Below, one piece after another: positions 51,381 through 61,589 of a DNA stretch of 64,000 nt. Origin of the DNA: an uncultured Bacteroides sp. (lineage in GTDB: Bacteria > Bacteroidota > Bacteroidia > Bacteroidales > Bacteroidaceae); NCBI GenBank assembly GCA_944322355.1, contig CALUOT010000004.1, forward strand, positions 1-64,000, given 5' to 3'. The first letter of the stretch is position 1, and each line of letters opens with the position of its first letter. The translations under genes were made by a program, and so were the position numbers. Under the pieces are notes generated by a model. That model saw only the letters and a list, made by a program, of their open reading frames with translations, was not told the DNA's origin and searched no databases.

Positions 51381-53087
51381 TCACCAACCCGGATTTTGTC
51401 CCAGGTTCGGGTTCTTCATAATTTCAGTTTGCGGAATGGGGAACAAATACATTTTATCATTCCAAGTACGATTAACCGTCTGACGATTGTAAGTAATCGT
51501 ACCATCCGCATTCTTCGTCAATTTCATTTGTACAATGCTTCCCAGTTTTTCACCTTCTTTCCAGCGACGCAAATCCCAGAAACGATGTCCTTCAAATGCC
51601 AATTCCACCATACGCTCATTTTCATACTTAGCCCAGAATTCATCGGCAGAAAGTCCCATCGGGAGTTCAGGCATTTGTACATCCGCGCGGCTGCGAATCA
51701 CATTCACCGCTTCACGTGCCGTCATTCCCCAATTACCCGCTGCATCAGCCGAACCGGTATAACGGAATACAGCCTCGGCATAATTCAAGTAGAATTCACC
51801 CAAACGATAAGTAATCCAAGAGTGACGGCTACTCTTCGTTGTACTACTTGCACTCAAATCTATAGAAGAATCCAAATATTTCTTCAAATAATACCCTGTG
51901 GTTGTAGCACCAGAAATCGGTTCTGCATTCACCCCACCATAGAACGTTTCGATAGGAGTCGTATTTTTTGAAGGCCAACCGGTATCTCCATTTTTCACAA
52001 TAGTCAGATAGAATCGTGGATCACGTCCGTCATACGGATTATTGGCATCATAACCGCTACCCGATTCGTCCCATGCCAGTCCGGTAGCCTGCATCTCGTA
52101 AGCATCCACCAGATTTTGGGTGGGGCAGTTACCGGAATTTCCTCCGGGCACACCAATGGGGAAATTATATTCCTCCAAAACACTGGACAACGCATTGCTA
52201 CCATCCTTACGACGAATGAAAATCATTTCTTTATTGGAAAAATTCTCCGGCCCCCATAGGTCTGCATAATTTCCCAATACAATGCCATATTTAGCACAGG
52301 TATCGATCACAGCCTTATTTGCTTCGGCGGCTCTGCGCCATAATTCTGGGTCGTTGCTTTCATTAAACAAAGGACTGGCTGCATAAAGAGCCGTACGTGC
52401 CTTCAAAGCCAAAGCTACGTAGCGGGTAACACGACCACTCTCCGCAGGCGAGATACCATCCAATCCCAGATTGGTATAGTCAGCCGGAAGCTGCTTATAC
52501 ATTTCATCACATACGACCATGATAGAATCGAATACATCCTGTACCGGCGTACGGGTCAGCGAATTAACGTTTTCCGTCGTGGCTGTCCGGGTAAAGTAAG
52601 GTACATCTCCGTAAGCACGCGCCAGATTGAAATAGAAGTAAGCACGCAACAAACGAGCCTCGTGGAAGCTGTTCAGATAGCGGAAATAGTGTGAACGGTA
52701 CTCGTCATTCAGCCCCAAGTCTTCAAAAGTCAATCCTTGGAAATTGTCAATGTAGTGATTACACATCTGGATGGCCTCATAACTGCTCGTCCAGATAGTC
52801 GACAAAGGATTGGCCGGACTCCACGAACCGTTGGTAAAGTCACAAATATTATTGTCGCTATAAGCATAGTCTGCCTCATCGCAAGCCGAAGCAAGCATAC
52901 CGCCGGCATAAGTCTGTCCAAAGTCATAATCCAGCTCCGTATAGATATTGGTCAAAAAACCGATGACTTCATCATAACTTTGCGACAGATAGTCCTGATT
53001 ATAATTGTTATATTCATGATAATCCATGTTGCAAGCTGCCAACGTTGCCACACAGGCTATTCCTGTCACTATTCTCTTGATTCTCAT
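51381..53087 (-). CDS. SusD-like lipoprotein, pair 2
   Basis: A surface lipoprotein of 568 residues with lipobox LAAC (ATLAACNMD). Family marks are ARLLRAYFYFNLARAYGDVPYF (the TPR-like helices), YLNYAEAVFRY and the end YLFPIPQTEIMKNPNLGQNPGW. It starts at ATG 53087; the TTG at 53093 is rejected. It pairs with the SusC gene 25 bp upstream and closes the susC-susD-susC-susD operon. It should bind rhamnogalacturonan-type oligomers, by context. Confidence 0.94.
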   Translation of the reverse strand: MRIKRIVTGIACVATLAACNMDYHEYNNYNQDYLSQSYDEVIGFLTNIYTELDYDFGQTYAGGMLASACDEADYAYSDNNICDFTNGSWSPANPLSTIWTSSYEAIQMCNHYIDNFQGLTFEDLGLNDEYRSHYFRYLNSFHEARLLRAYFYFNLARAYGDVPYFTRTATTENVNSLTRTPVQDVFDSIMVVCDEMYKQLPADYTNLGLDGISPAESGRVTRYVALALKARTALYAASPLFNESNDPELWRRAAEANKAVIDTCAKYGIVLGNYADLWGPENFSNKEMIFIRRKDGSNALSSVLEEYNFPIGVPGGNSGNCPTQNLVDAYEMQATGLAWDESGSGYDANNPYDGRDPRFYLTIVKNGDTGWPSKNTTPIETFYGGVNAEPISGATTTGYYLKKYLDSSIDLSASSTTKSSRHSWITYRLGEFYLNYAEAVFRYTGSADAAGNWGMTAREAVNVIRSRADVQMPELPMGLSADEFWAKYENERMVELAFEGHRFWDLRRWKEGEKLGSIVQMKLTKNADGTITYNRQTVNRTWNDKMYLFPIPQTEIMKNPNLGQNPGW

Positions 53088-53112
53088 AATCAATATTATT
53101 TAGGTTTTACAA

Positions 53113-55962
53113 TTAGAATCCAATCGTCAATCCGGCTACTACGCTGCGTGTCAGCGGGAAAGTAGCGCCGTATGATTCCGGATCGGCAATCTTTATCTTA
53201 TCAAAACAAAGCAGGTCAACGCCTCTGACATAAATCTTGGCATTGCTCAAAATCTTGCTCTTCTCCATCCAAGTCTGGGGGAACTTGTAGTAAAGCTCCA
53301 CGCTACGCAGCTTCAAGAACGAACGGTCTTCCAACCACAACGTGTTGGTCTGATAGTTGTTCTCATTACTTTGCGAGCTCAGACGGGGATACTTGGCATT
53401 GGGCGTTTCGGGTGTCCAACGGTTGTCATAATATTCCTGTGAGATTGTAGTATTGTTAATCAACGGCCAATACAAGCTCTTGGTATTCAATACAGCCGAG
53501 TAACGTCCGGTTCCTTGGAACATGGCATCGAAGCCCAAACCCTTCCATTCCAAACCTAAGTTGAATGAATAGTAAATTTCAGGAGCTGTCGTGCTGTGAC
53601 CAATGCGGATTTGGTCGTTTGCATCAATGATATTGTCACCGTTCACGTCACGATACTTAATGTCACCCGGTTTCACAGTACCGAACATTTGTTGCGGACT
53701 GTTTTCAATATCTGCCTGATCTTTGAAAAAACCAATGGCTTGCAAACCATAAGTCGACTTCAACGGATTACCGGTCTGAATCAGGTTGTCATACAAGCGA
53801 GGCTCTTCCATCTGTTCGATGATTTCATTCTTCGCCAACGCAAAATTAGCACCTGCATTAAACAGTACATCACCGAATTTCTTTTGGTAGTTCAATCCGA
53901 GTTCTACACCCCAACTGTCTACGATACCCCCATTTTCAAAAGGAGCCAGGAAACCCAATATGCTGGAATAATGACCGGCAGAAGATACCCAAATGTCCGA
54001 ACGACGTTCATAGTAAGCATCCAGTACGAAGTTCATTCCCTGGAACAGGCCGGCATCAATACCGAAATTGTATTTATATCCCTTCTCGTGCAAAGAATTG
54101 ATGGAAGCCAAGCGACCCAATGACCAGCTGGAAGTTCCGACTGAATAGTTCGTATCAAACGGATAATAACCACCACCGCCATAGGTTTGTTCCCAATAAT
54201 TGGTTACTTCTGTATCATCATCGAGCGGCAAACGGTCTGTATTGATGACACCAAACGAAGCGCGTACTTTCAGGAAATCAATCCAGGAAACATCTTTCAG
54301 GAAGTCTTCATTCGAAGCTACCCATGCCAGACCCACTGTCGGCGATACAGCCCACTTGTGTCCCGGAGCCAACTTGTTGGAAGCAGAACCCACCAAGGTG
54401 AAATCGGCAAAGTAACGGCCCTTATACCCATAGTGTGTATACCACGATACATTCTGACGATACCAAGTTTGGTCGACCCCCTTCGTATTACGGTATTCGT
54501 AATCCCACTTGAACTGGCTGTAAATCTTGTGGTCGGCATTGATTTGCTTGTCGTAAAACAAGGTAGCCGCGAAGTTGAATACACGGGTAAAGGCAATACA
54601 TTCGGAAGCGCTTCCCAACGCACTTTCTGCGCCATCCGTGTAATAAGTAGTAGAAACCGGTACGCCGTTTTCCCATGCCGATACCGAATTGCTTCCATAC
54701 ACAAATGTCTTGGAATGGTCTTCCCAATATTGCGCATAGTTGTCGTAGGCCAACAGGGCACTGGCACCCAAGCCCGGTGTGATGGACGAAAGATCCTGCT
54801 CCAACGTCATGTCGGCAAACAAGGTACGTTCATGGAACTTGGTATAACCGGCGGCTTGCGACACGGCTACCGGATTACCGGTACCTGCCCAAGTGGCACT
54901 ACCTCCCCATGTTCCGTTTTCCAAACGAGCCGGATAAGCAGCCGAAGGTAACGTATAAATCATGTTCCACAAGTCTGCGCCGGCTTCCCCATTGGCTCCC
55001 GGCGTACGGCTTTCAGACAATACACCCATGATGTTCAGTTTCAATTTGGTGTTGTCACTCAAGTCGATATCCATGTTGGTACGCAGGTTGGCACGGGAAT
55101 ACTCGTCTTGTGTAGAATATCCCTCGTTCATATACGGATTGGCGATGAAACCCTTGTTCGTGGTCAAGTTGGCCATGGCATAGTAACGGAAATTCTTGGC
55201 ACCGCCACGGAAACTGATGTTATAGATGTTGGTTGCATCCATGTCGCGCATGGTCTCACCCATCCAGTCTGTATTGGCATACAGATAGGGGTAATTGCCG
55301 TTACGGAATGCGTTCAGTTCGTCCTGTGAATAGCGGGCAGACAGTCCGTCGTTGGTCAAAGCCTCGTTCATGGCATTGGCATACGTGTAGGCATCCACAA
55401 ACTCAGGTTTACGGGCTTGCCAACCGAAACCATGGTCATACGAGAACTTGATTTCCCTAGAATTGTACTTACCACGTTTGGTCACGATGTTTACCACACC
55501 GTTAATACCCTTGTAACCATAAATAGCTACCGCAGCCGCATCCTTCAATACCGTTACCGTTTCTACTTCTTCCGGAGTCACATCACTGATGTCACGCTCA
55601 ATACCATCCACCAGAATCAGCGGATTGTTGGTCGAAAGACTCTGCAAACCGCGAACAAAGAAAGTCGGCTCATAATCGGCATAACGGCCTGCATTCTGCA
55701 ACGTAGTCAAGCCGGTTCCATAACCGAAGAGCGAATTGGCTATGTTCTTCGCACTGCGTTTGTTGAAATCTTCATTGTGGATGATAGAAACCGACGAAGT
55801 AGATTCCTCCAACCGCTGAGTCTTATGATAGCCTATTTGTACCACCTCGTCGGCAAAATGTTCGGGTTTACCCGCCGCGAGGCTGTCGTTTATTTCCTGG
55901 GCACGGCCTTGCAGGCAGATACAGGCAAGGAGTGCCGGAATCAATATATTTTTTTTCTTCAT
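53113..55962 (-). CDS. SusC-like transporter, pair 2, lacking the N-terminal regulatory-like domain
   Basis: A TonB-dependent transporter of 949 residues. The signal peptide (QGRAQ) is followed almost at once by the TonB-box/plug region (FADEVVQIGYHKTQ, then NPLILVDGIERDI and AAAVAIYGYKGINGVVNI). The usual carboxypeptidase-like N-terminal domain of about 80 residues is missing, which explains the shorter length compared with the 1076-residue partner at 57993. The barrel ends with TRSVVAGLTIGF. ATG 55962 is chosen, as the upstream codon is TTG. It is transcribed with SusD genes on both sides. Confidence 0.94.
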   Translation of the reverse strand: MKKKNILIPALLACICLQGRAQEINDSLAAGKPEHFADEVVQIGYHKTQRLEESTSSVSIIHNEDFNKRSAKNIANSLFGYGTGLTTLQNAGRYADYEPTFFVRGLQSLSTNNPLILVDGIERDISDVTPEEVETVTVLKDAAAVAIYGYKGINGVVNIVTKRGKYNSREIKFSYDHGFGWQARKPEFVDAYTYANAMNEALTNDGLSARYSQDELNAFRNGNYPYLYANTDWMGETMRDMDATNIYNISFRGGAKNFRYYAMANLTTNKGFIANPYMNEGYSTQDEYSRANLRTNMDIDLSDNTKLKLNIMGVLSESRTPGANGEAGADLWNMIYTLPSAAYPARLENGTWGGSATWAGTGNPVAVSQAAGYTKFHERTLFADMTLEQDLSSITPGLGASALLAYDNYAQYWEDHSKTFVYGSNSVSAWENGVPVSTTYYTDGAESALGSASECIAFTRVFNFAATLFYDKQINADHKIYSQFKWDYEYRNTKGVDQTWYRQNVSWYTHYGYKGRYFADFTLVGSASNKLAPGHKWAVSPTVGLAWVASNEDFLKDVSWIDFLKVRASFGVINTDRLPLDDDTEVTNYWEQTYGGGGYYPFDTNYSVGTSSWSLGRLASINSLHEKGYKYNFGIDAGLFQGMNFVLDAYYERRSDIWVSSAGHYSSILGFLAPFENGGIVDSWGVELGLNYQKKFGDVLFNAGANFALAKNEIIEQMEEPRLYDNLIQTGNPLKSTYGLQAIGFFKDQADIENSPQQMFGTVKPGDIKYRDVNGDNIIDANDQIRIGHSTTAPEIYYSFNLGLEWKGLGFDAMFQGTGRYSAVLNTKSLYWPLINNTTISQEYYDNRWTPETPNAKYPRLSSQSNENNYQTNTLWLEDRSFLKLRSVELYYKFPQTWMEKSKILSNAKIYVRGVDLLCFDKIKIADPESYGATFPLTRSVVAGLTIGF

Positions 55963-56000
55963 AATAATGGTCAATCAAATTGAAATTGAATCGTTTATTA

Positions 56001-57983
56001 TTACCATCCCGGATTTTGCACCAAGCCATAGCCTTTGTTGACTTCCGTAGCAGGGAATGGTGACAAATACCATTTCGGGTCGAAACCGTTGGTCCACCAA
56101 TAACGTGTCGGATTATCCAACGGGAACCTCATATAATCATACTTAGTCGGGAACGGCATGTAGCCTTCTGTACCTTCTTTGTCGTCGTTACCGTACCAAG
56201 GTTGGTCTCTACGAGCACCATTTTCATCCAAACGGTACATGTTCAAACCATGCAATTGTTTCTCGAATACATCTGCACGTTTGTAGCGGATTAAATCGAA
56301 GAAACGGGCGTCCTCCATACCTAATTCACAAGCACGTTCGCGCAGAATTTCTTCAATCAGTGCATCTTTGTCTGCTGTTAAGTTCTTGTCCGGATTACAG
56401 GTTGCCAGTCCTTTCATGCCGACGCGGGCGCGTACGATGTCCACCTGCTCAATGGCTTTTGCCAAATTGCCCGTCTGCGCCAAGGCTTCAGCGTAGATCA
56501 AGTACATCTCTGACAAACGGATGCTGGGCCATTGAACGTAACGACGAAGCATATCATCGTTCATCAAGAATTTGATGGGACCAAATCCCGTGCCCCATGA
56601 GCCGTTTTCCTGATCCGTATTTGTTCGAGCATCATAACCGCCATACCATGCTTCAAAGCTTCTTCCGGACATGTTACCGGTATTCCAGTCGATACTCGTC
56701 CTATCACCATTGACAATGATTTCCTCATACATGCGCGGGTCACGGGTCAATTGGATATTACCAGTTTGAGCGTTTCCAATCATGAACATTTCACCTTGGC
56801 GACCGGCTATACTGTCACGGTCGTAGTCAAAGGGTGTACCGTCTTTCCAAGGAAACATTTCCATATATTCCAACGTGGGACAATAGCTACGATGGATTTT
56901 ACCCAATGGAGCCCCCCATTGATGCCAGTTATAATGGCTGGATTTAAAGGCATCGTAGTCAATCACACGCGTACTAAGCAACGTTTCCGGGCTATCCAGA
57001 TTGGAGTAACCGATACGATAAGCCAAACGATAGTCTTCCGGACGAGTACCATTAGCTTGTTGTAAATGGTAACCGCCGCTCGCATTCAATTCATTGAAGA
57101 AAGCTTCGCAAGCCTGCAACAATTGTTGCCACAATTCGGCGCGGTAACCTCCATACCAAATAGCAGGATTATCAGTTACGCCCGGATAGTAAGGCTGGTC
57201 AGCATTGAACAGTGGTGAAGCAGCAAATTGTAGCGTACGACACTTGTAGGCCAAAGCAGCAGCACGATTCCAGCGGCCATTGTCTGTAGCCGGGTTGGGC
57301 ACAGTCCAAGGCAAATCGGGTGCAGCTTCATCTAACAAACCCACAATGAAGTTTACGGTTTCTTCCACACTACCACGGGGATAGTCATAGCTGGCATCCG
57401 TACCGCTGAACGAAGCTCGGATAATAGGAACACCGCCATAATGACGGAACACGTCCAAATAGCGCGAAGCCATGATACACTTGGCCTGTGCCTTCATGTA
57501 TGTCTTTTCTTCTTCGCCCAGACCAGGTACATTGTCAATGTTTTCCAACAGCAGCCAACAACCACGCACCGCTTCCCAAATCAGATTCTTTGTGTACGAA
57601 AATTTGTCCTGGCGAATACCGTAATTAGCCGTATGCTGCCCCATGAAGTAGGGATTGTAGATGCCAGCAGACGAACCGTAGGTAAATATGTACAAATCAG
57701 TCAGCGCATCGACCTTGCCCACATAAATATTGGAAGATTCCTGGTTCGACTTGTTCTTGTAAGGCAGGCCGTAGTACTGCATACCGTACAAGTTATTCAG
57801 GAACTGGCGCGTATATTCGGCGTTGTTGAACACCGTGTCTTTTGTTACAGAACCGCCCGGAGCTTTTTCCAGAAACGCGCTGCCGAATGTCATGTCGTCC
57901 ACACACGAAGTGGCGGCAAGCATAGCTACGCCCATGGCGGCACAGGTAAACCATTTTGTATTTCGTTTCATACTATGTTTCAT
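56001..57983 (-). CDS. SusD-like lipoprotein, pair 1
   Basis: A large SusD-like protein of 660 residues with lipobox ATSC (LAATSCVDD). The family pattern is AQAKCIMASRYLDVFRHYGGVPII, RLSEMYLIYAEALAQTGNL, ERACELGMEDARFFDLIRYK and the end YGLVQNPGW. It follows the SusC gene by 9 bp, so it is translationally linked. It is longer than the pair 2 SusD by about 90 residues, mostly in the loop-rich middle, which may reflect a larger ligand. Confidence 0.94.
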   Translation of the reverse strand: MKHSMKRNTKWFTCAAMGVAMLAATSCVDDMTFGSAFLEKAPGGSVTKDTVFNNAEYTRQFLNNLYGMQYYGLPYKNKSNQESSNIYVGKVDALTDLYIFTYGSSAGIYNPYFMGQHTANYGIRQDKFSYTKNLIWEAVRGCWLLLENIDNVPGLGEEEKTYMKAQAKCIMASRYLDVFRHYGGVPIIRASFSGTDASYDYPRGSVEETVNFIVGLLDEAAPDLPWTVPNPATDNGRWNRAAALAYKCRTLQFAASPLFNADQPYYPGVTDNPAIWYGGYRAELWQQLLQACEAFFNELNASGGYHLQQANGTRPEDYRLAYRIGYSNLDSPETLLSTRVIDYDAFKSSHYNWHQWGAPLGKIHRSYCPTLEYMEMFPWKDGTPFDYDRDSIAGRQGEMFMIGNAQTGNIQLTRDPRMYEEIIVNGDRTSIDWNTGNMSGRSFEAWYGGYDARTNTDQENGSWGTGFGPIKFLMNDDMLRRYVQWPSIRLSEMYLIYAEALAQTGNLAKAIEQVDIVRARVGMKGLATCNPDKNLTADKDALIEEILRERACELGMEDARFFDLIRYKRADVFEKQLHGLNMYRLDENGARRDQPWYGNDDKEGTEGYMPFPTKYDYMRFPLDNPTRYWWTNGFDPKWYLSPFPATEVNKGYGLVQNPGW

Positions 57984-57992
57984 TGTTAAGGA

Positions 57993-60900
57993 TTAAAAAC
58001 CGAGTTTCAGACTCAATGTATACGTTTTTGTCAACGGATACGTCGGTGAACTGCTGGCGCGCGACTCCGGATCACCCCACTTATACGGCGTGAAAGTCAA
58101 CAGATTGTATCCACTCAGCGACAATTGGAACGTATTCAATTTCAACTTCTTCATGAAAGGCAAATCGAAGTTGTAAGCAATCTGTAGGTTCTTCAAACGG
58201 AGGTACTTCGCGTCCTTCTCCCACAGTGTGGACTCAGCATAGTTGTTGGCTGCATTTTTGAAAGTAGCACGCGGATATTCAGCATGAGGATTCGGATTAT
58301 CCACCGTCCACGTATTCTCCAGGTGCTCTACCAACAGACCACCTGTAGTGACATCCTGTCGTGCTGTGAATGGTTGACGGAATACACTGGAGATGCTGCG
58401 GCTCACGTTCCAAGCACCGGTCCACTGCATAGATACGTCGAAACCTTTCCAACTGAAACCGAGGTTCAAACCGGCCATGTATTCGGGATCGTCTGTGAAA
58501 CCATAGTCGCGAGACATATCATTGGCATCAATGATACCGTCACCGCTCAAATCCACATACACACAGTCACCGTTTTTTAACCCCGTACCGGGAATTGGCA
58601 AACCGGTCTCCTGATCTATCTCCGGTTTTGCGATTTGAGTTGGCATATCCACACCATACACTTCTTTATATCGCTGTTCAGTTTTCCCTTCTTCATAGTA
58701 TTCAAAGAACAGATATTGGCTGCGCTTGCCCAAACGACGTCCCTTTTGATACATGTATTCAAAATTCTGCGGAGCTTCCTTGCGCTCTACCACCCGGTTC
58801 TGGTTGTACATCAAGTTCAAGCCCACATTATAACGGAAATCATCACCTATCTGGTCATACCACTTCAGGGTCAATTCCCAACCCCAACTACGCATCTTAC
58901 CCAGATTGGCAAGAGGAGGCGTGAAACCGAGAATTATCGGGGCAGTGCCATCCGTCAACAGGATACCATCACGTTTCTCGTGGAAGTAATCAAATGTAGC
59001 ACGCAAACGATCATCAAAGAAGTTGGCATCGATACCGAAATTACTCTTCACAGCCGTTTCCCACGTTACATCTTGGTTGTTCTTGGAGCTTTCAAAAGCA
59101 GCCAAGGAAGCTGTGGAGTTATTGATACCGAAGATGAAAGCATGTCCGTCACGGTTGATCAGCGTACCATTGTTCACCTCATAAGGGTCAGCCAGATACA
59201 GAAAACGCCAGTCATTGTCACCGTAGCGGTCATTACCTACTTTACCGATGGTGTAGCGGAATTTCAGAAAACTCACTACAGGCTTCAGCGGCTCGAAGAA
59301 ACTTTCTTCACTGGCTACCCAACCGAACGAACCTGCAGGGAAGGTACCAAAGCGTTTATCCGGAGCAAAGTTTTCCGAACCATTGTAACCAATGTTGAAC
59401 TCAACCAGATAACGGTTTTTCCAGTCATACGTAGCACGACCTACGAGTCCTACCAGTCCCTTCGGAATGTCGGAATACGTACTGGGATAATATTCCTTCG
59501 ACTGGTTGTACAAAGCCAACGCCGTCACATGGTGATCGCCAAAATCGCGGGCATAATTGAAAGCAGCTTCCATATACCAGTCACGGCTCTTTGCGGGGTC
59601 TACGTCCTGATAATCCAGTTGTGAATCCATACCAATCTTTTTATAGCCTATGGAACCATCGTCCATCAGCACCGGCGTATAGGTAGCTACACTGGCGGTA
59701 GCACGGGTATAAGATGTAAAACCACTGTTGTATGAACCTTTGAGGTGGAAAGACAGACCTTTCGTTACAAAATCCAAGTTTTGCTTCAACTGCAAGTCGG
59801 CATTCAGCGTGTTGTTGTTGGTCTGCATAAAACCATTGCCGTAGTAACTCATACCATTACCACCGGTAAAAGGCAAAGGATCTTCGGCATAGTCCGTAGT
59901 TGTATTCACCAACCTACCGCCTACAATACCAGGGCTGGAGAACGGAGTCGCGTAATACATATTAATCAACATACCGGCCGATCCCTGTCCGGTGTAAGGC
60001 TTCGTGGCGTTGTTGACATTACCAGCCACGTTCATACTCAAGGTCGTTGTCTTGGTCACATCGATATCCAAGTTCGAACGGTAGTTAAAACGTTTATAAC
60101 GATAGTCCAAGTGGTAGGGCAGGTTAAATTCTTCGAACAAGCCACCTTGTGTATAAGCTCCGGCAGAAATGAAGTAACGCACCCGGTCTGTACCTCCGGA
60201 GATATTCACGTTGTGCTGCGTTTGGAGTGTCATCGGCTTCATACAGTAATCCACCCAGTTCACGCTTGGATAGCGGATAGGGTCTTCCCCCGTACGGAAC
60301 TTTTCAATGATAACATCGGAGAACGTGTGAGGCTGCCCATCGTTATCATTCATCATATTATAGAATGTAGCGTACTGATAAGAATTAGCCATTTCCAACG
60401 GGTCTGTCGGGGTCACGATACTGGCACTAGTAGAGAACGAAATCTTCGCCTTGCCTTGCGAACCACGCTTGGTCGTAATCAATACTACACCATTGGCACC
60501 GCGTACACCAAATACGGCTGTAGCCGAAGCATCTTTCAAAATAGAAATACTTTCAATTTCATTCGGGTCAATCTCGTTGAAGTCACGCTCCACACCGTCT
60601 ACCTGTATCAACGGTGCCGAATCATTGAACGTACCTTGACCACGTACAAAAATAGACGCGGCATCACTACCCGGCTCACCGGAATACTGCACCGTCGTCA
60701 GACCGGCCAACTGACCGGAAAGCATGTTAGACACGGAACCGACCGGAGTCTTGGCCAGTTCATCCCCTTTCACACTGGCAATGGCACCCGTCACCGATAC
60801 CTTTTTCTGTGTACCGTAGGCCACCACTTCCACTTCCCCCAGCATTTGGGAGTCTTCAGTCAATGTCACTTGAAGGGGTTTATTACCCTTTACAGGAACA

Positions 60901-61223
60901 GTCACCGTATTATATCCAATAAAGGATATTTGCAGGGACGCTCCCTCCGGGACTCCGGTTAATGTAAAATTACCGTCCAAGTCCGTAATCACACCTATCG
61001 CAGTATTACCAGCTACCACGACATTAGCACCAATCACCGGTTCACCATTGTTGTCGACAACGGTTCCCGTCACAGTTCTCTTTTGTTGCTGTACCACATC
61101 CGTCGCCGCCGATGCGTGTTGTACACCCACGGGAGAAGCCAATGGTACAATCAACAAAGGAATGAGAAACATCCATCGCGTTCTTTTGCGATAGCCTAAG
61201 AGCTTTTCTCTTCTGTTTTTCAT
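57993..61223 (-). CDS. SusC-like transporter, pair 1
   Basis: A full-length SusC of 1076 residues. The N-terminus is MKNRREKLL, with a late signal peptide ending ASAA, then a carboxypeptidase-regulatory-like domain (TVTGTVVDNNGEPVIGANVV), a TonB box (GEVEVVAYGTQKK), a plug (IQVDGVERDF, SILKDASATAVFG) and the barrel, ending KTYTLSLKLGF. It is the first gene of the four-gene susCD operon and is driven by the promoter and four direct repeats at 61305-61411. Its 5' end (61204-61258) is nearly identical, in inverted orientation, to the start of the divergent susC at 63265, across a recombinase gene. This suggests it is one arm of an invertible switch. Confidence 0.95.
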   Translation of the reverse strand: MKNRREKLLGYRKRTRWMFLIPLLIVPLASPVGVQHASAATDVVQQQKRTVTGTVVDNNGEPVIGANVVVAGNTAIGVITDLDGNFTLTGVPEGASLQISFIGYNTVTVPVKGNKPLQVTLTEDSQMLGEVEVVAYGTQKKVSVTGAIASVKGDELAKTPVGSVSNMLSGQLAGLTTVQYSGEPGSDAASIFVRGQGTFNDSAPLIQVDGVERDFNEIDPNEIESISILKDASATAVFGVRGANGVVLITTKRGSQGKAKISFSTSASIVTPTDPLEMANSYQYATFYNMMNDNDGQPHTFSDVIIEKFRTGEDPIRYPSVNWVDYCMKPMTLQTQHNVNISGGTDRVRYFISAGAYTQGGLFEEFNLPYHLDYRYKRFNYRSNLDIDVTKTTTLSMNVAGNVNNATKPYTGQGSAGMLINMYYATPFSSPGIVGGRLVNTTTDYAEDPLPFTGGNGMSYYGNGFMQTNNNTLNADLQLKQNLDFVTKGLSFHLKGSYNSGFTSYTRATASVATYTPVLMDDGSIGYKKIGMDSQLDYQDVDPAKSRDWYMEAAFNYARDFGDHHVTALALYNQSKEYYPSTYSDIPKGLVGLVGRATYDWKNRYLVEFNIGYNGSENFAPDKRFGTFPAGSFGWVASEESFFEPLKPVVSFLKFRYTIGKVGNDRYGDNDWRFLYLADPYEVNNGTLINRDGHAFIFGINNSTASLAAFESSKNNQDVTWETAVKSNFGIDANFFDDRLRATFDYFHEKRDGILLTDGTAPIILGFTPPLANLGKMRSWGWELTLKWYDQIGDDFRYNVGLNLMYNQNRVVERKEAPQNFEYMYQKGRRLGKRSQYLFFEYYEEGKTEQRYKEVYGVDMPTQIAKPEIDQETGLPIPGTGLKNGDCVYVDLSGDGIIDANDMSRDYGFTDDPEYMAGLNLGFSWKGFDVSMQWTGAWNVSRSISSVFRQPFTARQDVTTGGLLVEHLENTWTVDNPNPHAEYPRATFKNAANNYAESTLWEKDAKYLRLKNLQIAYNFDLPFMKKLKLNTFQLSLSGYNLLTFTPYKWGDPESRASSSPTYPLTKTYTLSLKLGF

Positions 61224-61258
61224 ACTCCTAAATCGTTAAGTTAAACAAAAGTTAGTTT
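61204..61258 (-). repeat. inverted repeat at susC start, left copy
   Basis: Fifty-five bases covering the leader, ribosome site, ATG and first codons of the susC at 57993. Read on the minus strand they match 63229-63284 on the plus strand with a 29-bp exact block, one inserted base and one substitution. The other susC with a visible start (55962) does not share it, so it is not a general susC leader. Confidence 0.85.
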
Positions 61259-61304
61259 GCACATTTCACTATAAATTCACACATATCTTTTGATTAAGAT
61301 TTTG

Positions 61305-61336
61305 CAAATCTAACGTTTTTTTGCGAAAACAACAAA
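61305..61336 (-). promoter_or_regulatory. promoter of the susCD operon
   Basis: On the minus strand TAGATTTG (61305-61312) is the -7 box and TTTG (61333-61336) the -33 box, 20 bp apart. The leader to the ATG is about 75 nt and includes the inverted repeat. Confidence 0.75.
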
Positions 61337-61340
61337 TGGA

Positions 61341-61411
61341 TAATCGTACAATAACACCGAAAATCGTGCTTAAAACATGGACAAATCGTGCATTTTCTCC
61401 GACAAACGTAC
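61341..61411 (-). promoter_or_regulatory. four direct repeats, probable HTCS operator
   Basis: AATCGTAC (61342), AAATCGTGC (61361), AAATCGTGC (61383) and AAACGTAC (61404) repeat with spacing 20, 22 and 20 bp, about two helical turns. The first lies 11 bp from the -33 box. The same motif and spacing are found at 51147-51176, before the enzyme operon. Confidence 0.7.
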
Positions 61412-61498
61412 CTCTGAGCCTATTTTTTGTCTTTAAAACGGTTTATTTCATCCAACGGTTCCTCAGTTAATCAGCAATTCATCTATTAACAAATTGCA

Positions 61499-61506
61499 TA
61501 GGTTTG
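61499..61506 (+). promoter_or_regulatory. possible -7 box of the recombinase gene
   Basis: TAGGTTTG matches TAnnTTTG, 83 bp before the recombinase ATG. No clear -33 box was found, so this is tentative. Confidence 0.35.
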
Positions 61507-61589
61507 CTTATTTATTTAACAAGTATGTGTGCAGCGAACAAGTTTGTTTCTTTATTATTGTGCGGTGAATTTTTTAAATAAATAAAGTC

